Positions 28,316 through 37,182 of a stretch of DNA of 64,000 nt are shown here, piece by piece. Under the pieces are notes generated by a model. The model ran no database searches, was not told where the DNA came from, and worked only from the letters and a program-made list of their open reading frames with translations. This stretch comes from Streptomyces fumigatiscleroticus (GTDB lineage: Bacteria; Actinomycetota; Actinomycetes; Streptomycetales; Streptomycetaceae). The translations under genes were made by a program, and so were the position numbers. The stretch covers positions 1 through 64,000 of the forward strand of contig NZ_BMQF01000008.1 of NCBI RefSeq assembly GCF_014647975.1, read 5' to 3'. Position 1 is the stretch's first letter. Each line of letters begins with the position of its first letter.

Positions 28316-29326
28316 ATGCGTGAGGGCGTCGGGCTCAGGGAAGTGGCCGAGCGGGCCGGGGTGTCCATGCGGACCGTCTCCAACGTGGTCCGCGGCACGG
28401 GACGTTTCTCCGACGCCACCCGCGAACGCGTCCTGCGTGCCGTCGAGGACCTCGGTTACCGGCCCAACACCGCGGCCCGCCGCCTGCGCACCGGCCGCAG
28501 CGGGGTGCTGCTCCTCGCCGTGCCCGAGCTGACCATGCCGTACTTCGCCGAGCTCTCCGGCCATCTGCTGCGGGAAGCGGCCCACCACGGCTGCACCCTG
28601 CTGATCGAGGCGACGGGCGGACGCCCCGAGGCCGAGCTGGAGATCGCCATTGGGCGCACGGACCCCCTCGTGGACGGCGTCATCCTCAGTCCGCTCGCCC
28701 TCGACGACCAGGCCGCGGCGCCGGCCGGACACCGGACGCCACTGGTCCTGCTCGGCGAACGCGTGCACGACCTGCCCTGCCCTCATGTCACCATCGACAA
28801 CATCGGTGCCGCCCGTGAGGCGACCGCTCATCTGCTGGCCCGCGGGCGGCGGCGGATCGGGGTGATCGGCCGTCAGACCGCGGCGAACGCGGCGACGTCG
28901 GCGACCCGCCTGACGGGCCACCGCCAGGCCCTGGAGCGGGCCGGGCTGGCGTACGAGGAGAGCCTCGCCCCCGCCGTCGCGGCGTACCACCGGGCCGACG
29001 GCGCCCACGCGATGCGGGCGCTCCTGGACCTGCCGGAGGCACCCGACGCGGTGTTCTGCTTCGGCGACGCGCTGGCCGAGGGCGCCCTGCACGTCCTGCG
29101 CGGCCGGGGTCTGTCCGTCCCCGGTGACGTCGCGGTCGTCGGCTTCGACGACGTGGAGGAGGCCTCCTACACCTCTCCCCCGCTCACCACGGTCGCGCCG
29201 GACAAGCCGGAGCTGGCCCGGCTGGCGGTGAACGCGCTGCTGGAACGGATCGCCGGGCCGGCCGGCGCCGGGGAGCCGTCGGTGCTGCTGGCCGGCCACC
29301 GGCTGGTGGTCCGCGGCAGCAGCTGA
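28316..29326 (+). CDS. LacI-family transcriptional regulator
   Basis: A 336-residue repressor. HTH: GLREVAERAGVSMRTVSNVV, then hinge YRPNTAARRLRTGRSG. The periplasmic-binding-like effector domain follows (VLLLAVPELTMPYFAELSG, DGVILSPLAL, GDVAVVGFDDVEEASYTSPPLTTV). It is divergent from the PL11 lyase and convergent with a sugar-type ABC operon, so it most likely responds to a pectin-derived oligosaccharide or to the sugar of that transporter. The ATG at 28274 would add 14 residues before the HTH and is not favoured. Confidence 0.88.
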   Translation: MREGVGLREVAERAGVSMRTVSNVVRGTGRFSDATRERVLRAVEDLGYRPNTAARRLRTGRSGVLLLAVPELTMPYFAELSGHLLREAAHHGCTLLIEATGGRPEAELEIAIGRTDPLVDGVILSPLALDDQAAAPAGHRTPLVLLGERVHDLPCPHVTIDNIGAAREATAHLLARGRRRIGVIGRQTAANAATSATRLTGHRQALERAGLAYEESLAPAVAAYHRADGAHAMRALLDLPEAPDAVFCFGDALAEGALHVLRGRGLSVPGDVAVVGFDDVEEASYTSPPLTTVAPDKPELARLAVNALLERIAGPAGAGEPSVLLAGHRLVVRGSS

Positions 29327-29356
29327 CCTTTCGGCCACCCGGCCAACGGCCGTGGA

Positions 29357-30169
29357 TCAGCCGCGCACCGCCCCCGCCGTCAGCCCCGACACGAAGAACC
29401 GCTGGAGCAGTACGTACACCACGACCACCGGCGCCGAAGCGATCACCACACCGGCGAACAGCAGCGGGTACTGGGTGAGGAACTCCCCCTGGAAGTCGAG
29501 CAGCGCCAGCGGCAGCGTGCGGTGTTCGTGGGAGCGGACGAACAGCAGCGGGTACAGCAGGTCGTTCCAGTCCATGACGAACAGGAAGATGCCGGTCGTC
29601 GCCAGGGCCGGACGGGTCAGCGGCAGGGCCATGGAGCGGAAGACACGCAGGGGCCCCGCCCCGTCCAGTTCGGCCGCCTCGTACAGCTCCTCGGGGATCG
29701 AGCGCAGGAAGCCGCCCAGGATGAACACGGCCGTGGGCAGCGTCATCGTCGTGTCCACGAGGACGAGGCCGAGCAGGCTGTCGGTGAGGCCGAGCCGGTC
29801 GAACAGGACGTACTGCGGGACGATCGCCGCCTGCGCCGGCACCGCCAGGCCCGCGACCAGGACACCGAACACGATCCAGCCCACCCGGCCCGGCACCCGT
29901 GCGCAGAAGAACGCCGCCAGGCTCGCCACGGCCAGCGTCAGCACCACCGCGCCCGCCGTCACGATCGCGCTGTTGACGAAGGCGGCCGCCAGCCCTCCCT
30001 CGTCCACCGCCCGCCGGTAGTTGTCCAGCGTCGGCGACGACGGCGGGGACAGCGGGGAGTCGAACAGCTGCGGCAGCGTCTTGAAGGTGCCGAACACCAC
30101 CACCAGCAGCGGCAGTACGACGGCGAGGGCGCCGAGCGTGAGGACGATCGGCCGTACGGTCTTCGTCAT
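29357..30169 (-). CDS. Carbohydrate-type ABC transporter permease (MalG-like)
   Basis: A 270-residue, six-helix inner-membrane permease. The EAA loop EELYEAAELDGAGPLRVFRSMALPLTRPAL is the coupling motif for the ATPase. Start overlaps the stop of the MalF-like gene (ATGA). No ATPase gene is in the operon, so a shared MsiK-type subunit encoded elsewhere is expected, as for many Streptomyces sugar transporters. Confidence 0.88.
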   Translation of the reverse strand: MTKTVRPIVLTLGALAVVLPLLVVVFGTFKTLPQLFDSPLSPPSSPTLDNYRRAVDEGGLAAAFVNSAIVTAGAVVLTLAVASLAAFFCARVPGRVGWIVFGVLVAGLAVPAQAAIVPQYVLFDRLGLTDSLLGLVLVDTTMTLPTAVFILGGFLRSIPEELYEAAELDGAGPLRVFRSMALPLTRPALATTGIFLFVMDWNDLLYPLLFVRSHEHRTLPLALLDFQGEFLTQYPLLFAGVVIASAPVVVVYVLLQRFFVSGLTAGAVRG

Positions 30170-31056
30170 GTCGCCCTCCGGACGGCCCGCCGCTGCACCC
30201 AGGTGAGCAGCGCGATCAGCGCCATGAACACCAGGGACTGGGCGGCCGCGTAGCCGAACCGATTGTTGGAGAAGGTGGTGTAGACCCGGGTGGACAGCAG
30301 GTCGAGGGCGGGGCCGGGCGGGTTGCCGCCGAGGCCCAGGACGAGGTCGAAGGCCTTGAAGGACTGCACGGTGGTGTAGGCGACGACGATCCCGGTCGCG
30401 GGCGCGACCAGCGGCCAGGTGACATACCGGAAGCGGGCCCACCGGCCGGCCCCGTCGAGGTCGGCCGCCTCGTACAGCTCCCGGGGTATCGCCTGGAGCC
30501 CGGCGATGAACACGACCATCATCTGGCCGACATGGAACCAGACCTGCGTCAGCGCCAGCCAGAACACCGCCGTGTCCGGGTTGCCGAGGTACACCGACTG
30601 CCAGGAACCGGCGCCCACCGCCCGCAGGGCGGAGTTGAGCAGCCCGCCGTCCGGGTCGTACACGAAGCGCCAGACGAAGGCGACGGACACCGACGACAGC
30701 ACCGTGGGCAGGAAGAACAGCGCCCGCAGCAGTGTCGACGCCCTTGTCGTGCGCACCAGGTAGAGAGCGAGCAGCAGGGCCAGCGCGGTCTGGGCGAGCA
30801 CGACGGTGAGGGTGAGCTTGAGATTGTTCGCGGCCGCGTTCCGGAACACGTCGTCGCCGGTGGCGAGTTCGGTGAAGCTGGACAGGCCTACGTTGTCGTA
30901 CGTGGCGCTGTAGCCGTCCCAGTCCGTCAGCGCGTACTGCACCGCCTGGACGGTCGGGTAGGCGAAGAAGAACAGGTACAGAGCCAGCGCGGGCACCGGG
31001 AACCACCACAGTGCCCGCGCCGCGCGCCGGCTACGCGCGCTTCTGGTCGATGACAC
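30166..31056 (-). CDS. Carbohydrate-type ABC transporter permease (MalF-like)
   Basis: A 296-residue permease starting at GTG 31056, overlapping the end of the binding-protein gene by 26 bases. It has about six membrane helices (first: ALWWFPVPALALYLFFFAYPTV) and an EAA loop RELYEAADLDGAGRWARFRYVTWPL. It forms the heteromeric channel with the next gene product. Confidence 0.88.
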   Translation of the reverse strand: MSSTRSARSRRAARALWWFPVPALALYLFFFAYPTVQAVQYALTDWDGYSATYDNVGLSSFTELATGDDVFRNAAANNLKLTLTVVLAQTALALLLALYLVRTTRASTLLRALFFLPTVLSSVSVAFVWRFVYDPDGGLLNSALRAVGAGSWQSVYLGNPDTAVFWLALTQVWFHVGQMMVVFIAGLQAIPRELYEAADLDGAGRWARFRYVTWPLVAPATGIVVAYTTVQSFKAFDLVLGLGGNPPGPALDLLSTRVYTTFSNNRFGYAAAQSLVFMALIALLTWVQRRAVRRAT

Positions 31057-32347
31057 GCTGGGCCTCCTCGGCCGCCTGCGCCGGCTTCTTGCCGCCGACG
31101 ACGGCGACGGCCGCGTTCTCGACGGCCGTGCGGATGTCGAGGTTCAGGAACTGGAAGCGCGGGGCGAGCAGCGTCTTCCGGGTCAGCCAGGGGGCGACGG
31201 CCTTGAGGTCGGCGTTGGTGTAGTCGACGCCCTCGACGGTGACGTGCTGGCCGGTGGCGTTGGCGTACGTGCCCGCGTTGGCCGGGTCGCTGAGGAACGC
31301 AAGGAAGGCGTAGGCGGCCGGCTGGACGTCGGAGGCGCTGTTCACGCCGAGGATGAAGGTGGTGTTGAAGACGCCCTCGTACTTCGCCTTGTCCGCCGTC
31401 GTGGTGATCGGGGCGACCAGGTCGAAGGGGAACTTCGCGCCGAGCGCGCGCACGCCCGCCATCTGGAAGGAGCCCGTGGCCAGCAGCCCGGCCCTTCCCC
31501 CGGCGAACAGCCGGGTCACGGCGTCGGTGGTCGAGCCGGTGGCACGGGCCTGGAAGTAGGGCGTGAGCTCGCCGTACTGCTTCAGGGTGGTGAGGAACCA
31601 GTCGTCGGTGACCTTGTACTCGCCCGATTCGATCTTCGTGAACATGTCGTCGCTGGGCGCGTTGTTCATGACCATGGTGTTGAGCAGCTGGCCGGCGTTG
31701 GCCGAGTCGCCGCCGGGCCAGGCGATCGGGGTGTACCCCTTGGACTTGAGGTCGTCCAGGAGCTGGAGGAAGCCGTCCCAGTCGGTGGGCGCGCCGGTGT
31801 GACCGGCCTTGTCCAGTGCGTCGGTGTTGGCCAGCGGCGTGTTGAACACCAGCTGGTACGGCAGCCCGTACTGCACACCCTTGCTCGCACCGGGGCCGAT
31901 GAGGCTCTTCTGGTACGCGCCGACGACATCGCTGCCGGTCAGCGGGGCGTAGACGCCCGCCTTCACGATCTGCTCGAACTGGGCGCCCCTGAAGGCGGTG
32001 AACAGGTCGCCGGTCCTGGAGCCCTGGATGCGGCGCAGGGCGGTGGACTGGTAGTCGGCGGACGGGGAGATGTCCTGCTCGACACCCGCGTCCGGGTACT
32101 TCTTCCGGTACGCCTTGATCAGGTCGGCGATCACCGCCTTGTCCTCGGCCCGCCAGTGGGCGAAGGACACGGTGCCCTTGATGTCGCCGGTGGTGGCGAG
32201 GGCGGACGAGGAGGCGCTGGTGGCGGACGAGGACGAACCGCCGCCGGGGCCGGCGCAGGCGGCGAGACCCAGGCCGAGACCTGCGGCGCCGAAGAGGCGG
32301 AGGGCGGATCTCCTGTCGAGGGAGCGGGTGGGGAGGGAGCGGGACAT
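31031..32347 (-). CDS. Carbohydrate-type extracellular solute-binding lipoprotein (family 1)
   Basis: A 438-residue lipoprotein. The N-terminus combines RSLDRRSALRLFGAAG (Tat-like) with a lipobox LGLAACAG, so export in folded form with lipidation is likely. The mature part matches family-1 binding proteins (GTVSFAHWRAEDKAVIADLIKAY, the DAGVEQDISPSADYQSTALR region, GVQYGLPYQLVFN). It delivers a sugar or derivative to the two permeases. An SsuD-type monooxygenase gene lies 65 bases upstream on the same strand; if co-transcribed, a sulfonated sugar becomes a candidate ligand. Confidence 0.85.
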   Translation of the reverse strand: MSRSLPTRSLDRRSALRLFGAAGLGLGLAACAGPGGGSSSSATSASSSALATTGDIKGTVSFAHWRAEDKAVIADLIKAYRKKYPDAGVEQDISPSADYQSTALRRIQGSRTGDLFTAFRGAQFEQIVKAGVYAPLTGSDVVGAYQKSLIGPGASKGVQYGLPYQLVFNTPLANTDALDKAGHTGAPTDWDGFLQLLDDLKSKGYTPIAWPGGDSANAGQLLNTMVMNNAPSDDMFTKIESGEYKVTDDWFLTTLKQYGELTPYFQARATGSTTDAVTRLFAGGRAGLLATGSFQMAGVRALGAKFPFDLVAPITTTADKAKYEGVFNTTFILGVNSASDVQPAAYAFLAFLSDPANAGTYANATGQHVTVEGVDYTNADLKAVAPWLTRKTLLAPRFQFLNLDIRTAVENAAVAVVGGKKPAQAAEEAQRVIDQKRA

Positions 32348-32412
32348 GAACGGTTCTCCTTCGGACGAGCAGGACGAGCAGGACGGGTTCGGTGGCGGGA
32401 CGGCAGCCGGGC

Positions 32413-33504
32413 TCAGGCCGCGACGGGCCGCCGGGCGAGGAGCGGGCGCACGCACTCCCCGAACCGGATGGCCTCCTCCAGATGCGGCTGGCCGGAGAGG
32501 ACGAAGTGCTCGATGCCGAGCGCGGCGTACTCCTCGATGCGCTCGGCGACCTGCTCGTGGCTGCCGACCAGGGCGGTACCGGCGCCGGGACGCACCAGGC
32601 CGAAGCCGGCCCACAGGTTGGGGTGGATCTCGAGGCGGTCGGTGCGTCCGCCGCTGAGCGCGGCCATGGCACGCTGCCCGGCCGACTCCGAGCTGCTGAA
32701 CCGTGCGTGGGCGGCCTCGATCGCGGCCGGATCGAGGGTGCTCAGGATGCGGTCGGCCTCGGCCCACGCCTCCTTCGCGGTGTCCCGGCTGATGACGTGC
32801 AGCCGGATGCCGTACGACAGTTCCCGGCCCTGTTCGGCGGCGAGTTCGCGCACCCGGCCGATCTTGCGGGCGACGGCGGCCGGCGGTTCGCCCCAGGTGA
32901 GATACGTGTCCGCGTGGCGGGCGGCGACGGGGAGGGCGGCGTCGGAGGAACCGCCGAAGAAGACCGGCGGGCGCGCCGCGGGAGGCCGGCGCAGCTGCCC
33001 GCCCGCCACCTGGTAGTGCGTGCCCTCGAAGTCGTACCGCTCCCCCGTCCAGGCCGTGTGCAGCAGGGTGAGGAACTCGTCCGTACGGGCGTAGCGCTCG
33101 TCGTGCCCGAGGAAGTCACCGTAGGCCCGCTGCTCGTCGGCGTCGGAGCCGGTCACCACGTTGAGCAGCAGACGTCCGCCGGAGAGGCGCTGGTAGGTGG
33201 CGGTCATCTGGGCGGCCAGCGGCGGGGCGATGACGCCGGGCCGGAAGGCGACCAGGAACTTCAGCCGGGTGGTCTGCGGGATCAGGGCGGCCGTGGTGAG
33301 CCAGGAGTCCTCGCAGTCACTGCCGGTCGGGGTCAGCACGGCCTCGAAGCCGGCGGACTCGGCGGCCCGCGCCACCTGGGCCAGGTAGTCGAGCGTGGGA
33401 GGCCGGGTGGTCGTGCGGGACTGGAGCGAGTCCCGGGCGGTGATGCCGACGACGCTGCGGTCGTCGCCGGTGGTGGGCAGGAACCAGTGCAGACGCACGG
33501 TCAT
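32413..33504 (-). CDS. FMNH2-dependent alkanesulfonate monooxygenase (SsuD-like)
   Basis: A 363-residue LLM-type enzyme that closely follows SsuD: RLHWFLPTTGDDR at the start, PTGSDCEDSWLTTAALIPQT, LKFLVAFRPGVIAPPLAAQM, NVVTGSDADEQ, YLTWGEPP, and RLEIHPNLWAGFGLVRPGAGTALVG near the end. SsuD cleaves C1-unsubstituted sulfonates to aldehyde and sulfite using FMNH2 from a separate reductase; no reductase gene is seen here. ATG 33504 has a GGAGA site. A near-perfect 18-bp palindrome lies 83 bases upstream. The gene precedes the sugar-type ABC operon, which is unusual for SsuD. Confidence 0.88.
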   Translation of the reverse strand: MTVRLHWFLPTTGDDRSVVGITARDSLQSRTTTRPPTLDYLAQVARAAESAGFEAVLTPTGSDCEDSWLTTAALIPQTTRLKFLVAFRPGVIAPPLAAQMTATYQRLSGGRLLLNVVTGSDADEQRAYGDFLGHDERYARTDEFLTLLHTAWTGERYDFEGTHYQVAGGQLRRPPAARPPVFFGGSSDAALPVAARHADTYLTWGEPPAAVARKIGRVRELAAEQGRELSYGIRLHVISRDTAKEAWAEADRILSTLDPAAIEAAHARFSSSESAGQRAMAALSGGRTDRLEIHPNLWAGFGLVRPGAGTALVGSHEQVAERIEEYAALGIEHFVLSGQPHLEEAIRFGECVRPLLARRPVAA

Positions 33505-33586
33505 GGGGGTCTCCAGAGGGAGAGGGAGGAGGAGGGGGTGCGGGGGAGGGCCTCGGATGCGCGGACGGGGAGCGCGGACCCGACGC

Positions 33587-33604
33587 TGATGCAACGTTGA
33601 ATCA
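33587..33604. promoter_or_regulatory. LacI-type palindromic operator upstream of the SsuD-like gene
   Basis: TGATGCAACGTTGAATCA is an 18-bp palindrome with one mismatched pair, a central CG and CAACGTTG core, the typical shape of LacI-family operators. It lies 83 bases ahead of ATG 33504 and overlaps the left end of a YedE-like pseudogene. Confidence 0.6.
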
Positions 33605-34108
33605 GGCGGGTCGCGTCCGGCTGGCCGTGCTCGGCGCGGGCGTGCTGCTGGTGTCCGGCGGCGCCTGGGGCATCACGAGCGCCTTCAGCCTGTGGGGCGG
33701 AAGTGGTGGGCGCGCTCGGCGGTCATCCGGAGCACTGGACGTGATGGCGGCAGCAGGGCAACGCCCAGATGCTGGCGGGGCCCGGTACTGGCCGACAAGA
33801 ACAGCCTCACCGACATCGGCATCATGATCGGCGCGGCCCTGGCCGCGGCCCTCGGCGGCACCTGGGCGCTGCACCGCGGCATTCCCTGGCGTACGGCCCT
33901 GGCGTCGGTGCTCGGCGGTGTGCTGATGGGCATCGGCGCCCGACTGGCCGGCGGCTGCAACATCGGTGCCTATCCGGCGGGCGTCGCCTCGGGCAGTCCG
34001 AGCGGCTGGGTGTGGGGCGCGTTCGCCCTGGCCGGCACGTGGGTGGGCCTCAGGCTGCGCCCGCTGTTCGGCCTGGGCAATCCCCAGCCGGGAGACGGTG
34101 TCTGCTGA
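33597..34108 (+). pseudogene. YeeE/YedE-type sulfur transporter, N-truncated and frameshifted
   Basis: Three frames must be joined. VLGAGVLLVSGGAWGITSAF gives a membrane helix. A second frame gives GALGGHPEHW, an in-frame TGA at 33742, then NAQMLAGP. A third frame gives VLADKNSLTDIGIMIGAAL and the family hallmark GIGARLAGGCNIGAYPAG, ending PLFGLGNPQPGDGVC at 34108. YedE-like proteins transport thiosulfate or sulfur species through conserved cysteines. The first half of the usual protein is missing, so this is a relic whose presence still fits the sulfur island. Confidence 0.75.
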
Positions 34109-34155
34109 AGGGGCCGGGCCCCGAAGACGCCGGGAACGCCGGGCGCCGCCCCGGG

Positions 34156-34184
34156 CGCCCTCCTCGGCGCCGCCGAGGAGGGCG
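34156..34184. terminator. Perfect 13-bp hairpin
   Basis: Arms CGCCCTCCTCGGC (34156-34168) and complement (34172-34184) around a 3-base loop. It lies 48 bases after the YedE-like remnant and could end transcription from either side of this convergent region. Confidence 0.65.
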
Positions 34185-34297
34185 CGGTGGTCCTGTGCCG
34201 TACCGAACGGACCGCCCCCGCCCCCCTCGAAGCCGACGCCGCCGGGATCCACGACCCGCGGCCCTGCGGAGCCGGTGCGTCAGCCCGCTGCCCGAAG

Positions 34298-34468
34298 AGG
34301 TCCCGTCCGGTGCAGCGGGGACTCGCCGGCAGAGGTCCCGTCCGGTGCAGCGGGACCTGCCGGCAGAGGTCCCGTCCGGTGCAGCGGGACCTGCCGGCAG
34401 AGGTCCCGTCCGGTGCAGCGGGACCTGCCGGCAGAGGTCCCGTCCGGTGCAGCGGGACCTGCCGGCAG
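34298..34468. repeat. Five tandem copies of a 34-bp hairpin-forming repeat
   Basis: Copies start at 34298 (35 bp, one insertion), 34333, 34367, 34401 and 34435. The last four are identical. Each contains GTCCCG-N10-CGGGAC, and neighbouring copies join through the palindrome CTGCCGGCAG. The array ends 21 bases before the stop of the ABC ATPase gene (minus strand) and follows the YedE remnant. It lacks spacers, so it is not a CRISPR array; it is probably a recently expanded minisatellite that may act as a transcription barrier. Confidence 0.9.
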
Positions 34469-34489
34469 GGGTGCCGGCGGGGACCGCGG

Positions 34490-36169
34490 TCACGTCGTGG
34501 CCGGCTCCCGGCGCTCCGCCCGGCGCCGCGCCGCGATGTCCGGGTCGAGGGAGGGAACGGCGGCCAGGAGCTGCTTGGTGTACAGCTCCCTCGGAGACTC
34601 GTACACCTCGTCGGCCGGGCCGTACTCCACGATGCGTCCCTGTCGCATCACCGCCACCCGGTCGCTGACCCGGCGGACGACGGCGAGGTCGTGGGCGACG
34701 AAGACCAGGGCGAGGCCGAGTTCGCGGCGCACCTCGTCCAGCAGGGCGATGACCTGGGCCTGGGTGGTCACGTCGAGCGCGGAGACGGGTTCGTCGCAGA
34801 TCAGGACATCAGGCTCGGCGGCGAGTGCCCGGGCGATGCCGACGCGCTGCCGCTGGCCGCCGCTGAGCTCGTGCGGATAGCGGTCGTAGTGGGCGGGATC
34901 GAGACCGACCCGCGTCAGCAGTTCGCTCACCCGGGCCCGGACGGCCGGGTCGCGCTCACCGCGGGCACGCAGCGGGTCGGCGACCGACTCGCCCACGCTG
35001 CGGCGGGGGTTGAGGGAGGAGACGGAATCCTGGAACACCATCTGGACGTCGGGCCGTATGCCGGTCACGGCCCTCCCGTCGCGGCGGACCTCGCCGGCCG
35101 TCGGCCGGAGGAGCCCGGCCAGCATGCGGCCCAGCGTCGTCTTGCCGCTGCCGCTCTCGCCCACGACGCCCAGGGTCTCTCCCCGGCGGATCGTGAACGA
35201 CACGTCGTCCACCGCCGTGAACGCCCGTCGCCCGCGCCCGAACTCGCGGCGCAGCCCGACTGCTTCGAGCAAGGGGACGTCGGCGGCCTCCGCGCTTCGG
35301 GCGGTCTCCGCACCCTGGGCGGTCTTGCCGGGAGCGGCCTCGGTTCCCGGGGTCCTGCCGCCGGGAGCCTCCGCGTCCCCGGGCCGGGTCCGCCGCGCGT
35401 CCACCCGTGGAACCGCCTTCAGCAGCTCCCGGGTGTACGCCTCGGCCGGTGAGCCGAGGACGGCGGCCACGGGGCCGTGTTCGACCACGTGCCCGTGCCG
35501 CATGACGAGCACCTCGTCCACGCTCTCCGCGGCGACGCCGACGTCGTGCGTGACGAGCAGCAGCCCCATCCCGGTCTCCTCGCGCAGCGTGTGCAGCAGA
35601 TCGAGGATCTGGGCCTGCACGGTGACGTCGAGGGCGGTGGTGGGCTCGTCGGCGATGAGCAGGTCGGGTTCGCAGGCCAGCGCCATGGCGATCAGGGCGC
35701 GCTGGCGCATGCCGCCGCTGAACTCGTGCGGGCGCGCACGACAACGCCGTACCGCGTCGGGGATGCCGACCCGGTCCAGCACCTGAACGGCGCGGGCGCG
35801 GGCCGCCCGCCGCGACACCCTGCGGTGTACGCGGTACACCTCGGCGATCTGGTCGCCGACGGCGTAGTACGGGTCGAGCGACGACAGCGGGTCCTGGAAG
35901 ACCATGGCGGCCTTCCCGCCGCGCAGTCGCCGCAGCTGCGCGTCGGACGCCTCACGGACGTCGACGCCGGCGACACGTATCTGGCCGTCGACGACGGCAC
36001 CGGTGCCCCGGTCCAGGCCCAGCAGCGCGGACGCCACCGTGGACTTGCCCGAGCCGGACTCGCCGACGAGCCCCAGCGCGGCCCCCTTGTCCAGCCTGAA
36101 GGAGATCCCGTCGACGGCGCGCAGGCTGCCGAACGCAACGGTGAGGCCGGCGACCTCCACAAGACTCAT
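34490..36169 (-). CDS. Fused dual ABC ATPase of a peptide/nickel-type transporter (DppD-DppF fusion)
   Basis: A 559-residue protein with two complete nucleotide-binding domains. Domain 1 (about 1-250): GESGSGKSTVASALLG, FSGGMRQRALIAMALACEPDLLIADEPTTALD. Domain 2 (about 300-545): GESGSGKTTLGRMLAG, LSGGQRQRVGIARALAAEPDVLICDEPVSALD. A Pro/Ala-rich linker joins them, and each ends with an oligopeptide-ATPase C-terminal zone (YTRELLKAVPRVD, YTKQLLAAVPSLDPD). It energises import through the two permeases that follow. Start overlaps the end of the DppB-like gene. Confidence 0.92.
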   Translation of the reverse strand: MSLVEVAGLTVAFGSLRAVDGISFRLDKGAALGLVGESGSGKSTVASALLGLDRGTGAVVDGQIRVAGVDVREASDAQLRRLRGGKAAMVFQDPLSSLDPYYAVGDQIAEVYRVHRRVSRRAARARAVQVLDRVGIPDAVRRCRARPHEFSGGMRQRALIAMALACEPDLLIADEPTTALDVTVQAQILDLLHTLREETGMGLLLVTHDVGVAAESVDEVLVMRHGHVVEHGPVAAVLGSPAEAYTRELLKAVPRVDARRTRPGDAEAPGGRTPGTEAAPGKTAQGAETARSAEAADVPLLEAVGLRREFGRGRRAFTAVDDVSFTIRRGETLGVVGESGSGKTTLGRMLAGLLRPTAGEVRRDGRAVTGIRPDVQMVFQDSVSSLNPRRSVGESVADPLRARGERDPAVRARVSELLTRVGLDPAHYDRYPHELSGGQRQRVGIARALAAEPDVLICDEPVSALDVTTQAQVIALLDEVRRELGLALVFVAHDLAVVRRVSDRVAVMRQGRIVEYGPADEVYESPRELYTKQLLAAVPSLDPDIAARRRAERREPATT

Positions 36170-37182
36170 GAGAGCACCACCCGTCGGTCGGCCACCGCGA
36201 ACAGCACGTCCGCGACGGCGTTGGCCACCACCACGAAGAACCCGATGACGAGGACCATGCCGACGACCACCGGAAGGTCGACCACGTTCACCGCGTGCAC
36301 GAGCTCACGCCCGATCCCGGGCAGCCCGAACATCGTCTCGGTCAGCACCGCGCCGCCCATCGATCCGCCGAAGTCGTTGGCGGCCAGCGCGACGACCGGC
36401 GCGACCGCTCCGCGCAGGGCGTGCCGTCCGACGATCGACCGCTCGCCCACGCCGTACGCGCGGAAGGTGCGCACATGGTCCTCGGCGAGCGTCTCCAGCA
36501 TCGAGGAGCGGGTCAGCCGGGCGTACCGGGCGGCCTCGATCAGGGCCAGGGACAGCCAGGGCAGCAGCAGGTTCCACGCCCACTGTTCGGGGTCCTCGGC
36601 GAAGGGCACGTACTGCGGGAAGGGCAGCCACTGCAACTGCCCGCAGACGACGATCATCAGCACCAGCCCGATGACGAAGACGGGCGTGGCCGTGCCGGCG
36701 AGGGTGACGCCGGTCAGCACCCGTTCGGTGATCCGGCCGCGGCGCCACACGGACAGCACTCCGGTGCCGACGCCGATGAGCAGCCACAGCGTCATCGCGC
36801 CGAGCACCAGGGAGAAGGTGACGGGGAGCTTGGCGAGGATCAGCTGGGTGACCTGCTGGTCGCTCTGGTACGACAGCCCCAGACACGGCGCGTCGCAGTG
36901 CTGCACCGAGGTTCCCGTCGAGAAGTCCTGACCGGCGAGGATGCCCTGGAGGAAGTGCCAGTAGCGCAGGTGGAGAGGGTCGTCGAGATGTAGCTGCCCG
37001 GCCACCTGCTGCACCTGCGCGGGGGAGCAGCGCGGGCCGCAGGTGATCTGTGCGACGTCGCCGGGAGCCACGTAGAAGACGACGTAGATGATCACGGAGA
37101 TGGCCAGCAGGGTGACGACGGCGCCGATGACGCGACGCACGGCGAATCCGGCGAGGCCGTCCAGTGCCTTGGCGGCGCTCAT
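36166..37182 (-). CDS. Peptide/nickel-type ABC permease (DppB-like)
   Basis: A 338-residue permease: an N-terminal helix (VIGAVVTLLAISVIIYVVFYVAPGD), a periplasmic loop, then about five helices with the conserved coupling segment YGVGERSIVGRHALRGAVAPVVALAANDFG. The extracytoplasmic loop carries two Cys pairs (CGPRC, CDAPC), somewhat unusual. Overlaps both neighbours by ATGA-type junctions, so it is part of a tight operon with the ATPase, DppC-like permease and binding protein. Confidence 0.9.
   Translation of the reverse strand: MSAAKALDGLAGFAVRRVIGAVVTLLAISVIIYVVFYVAPGDVAQITCGPRCSPAQVQQVAGQLHLDDPLHLRYWHFLQGILAGQDFSTGTSVQHCDAPCLGLSYQSDQQVTQLILAKLPVTFSLVLGAMTLWLLIGVGTGVLSVWRRGRITERVLTGVTLAGTATPVFVIGLVLMIVVCGQLQWLPFPQYVPFAEDPEQWAWNLLLPWLSLALIEAARYARLTRSSMLETLAEDHVRTFRAYGVGERSIVGRHALRGAVAPVVALAANDFGGSMGGAVLTETMFGLPGIGRELVHAVNVVDLPVVVGMVLVIGFFVVVANAVADVLFAVADRRVVLS

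Noticed and set aside
34298..34468. CRISPR array
   Set aside because: The 34-bp units abut with no spacers between them and no cas genes are present.
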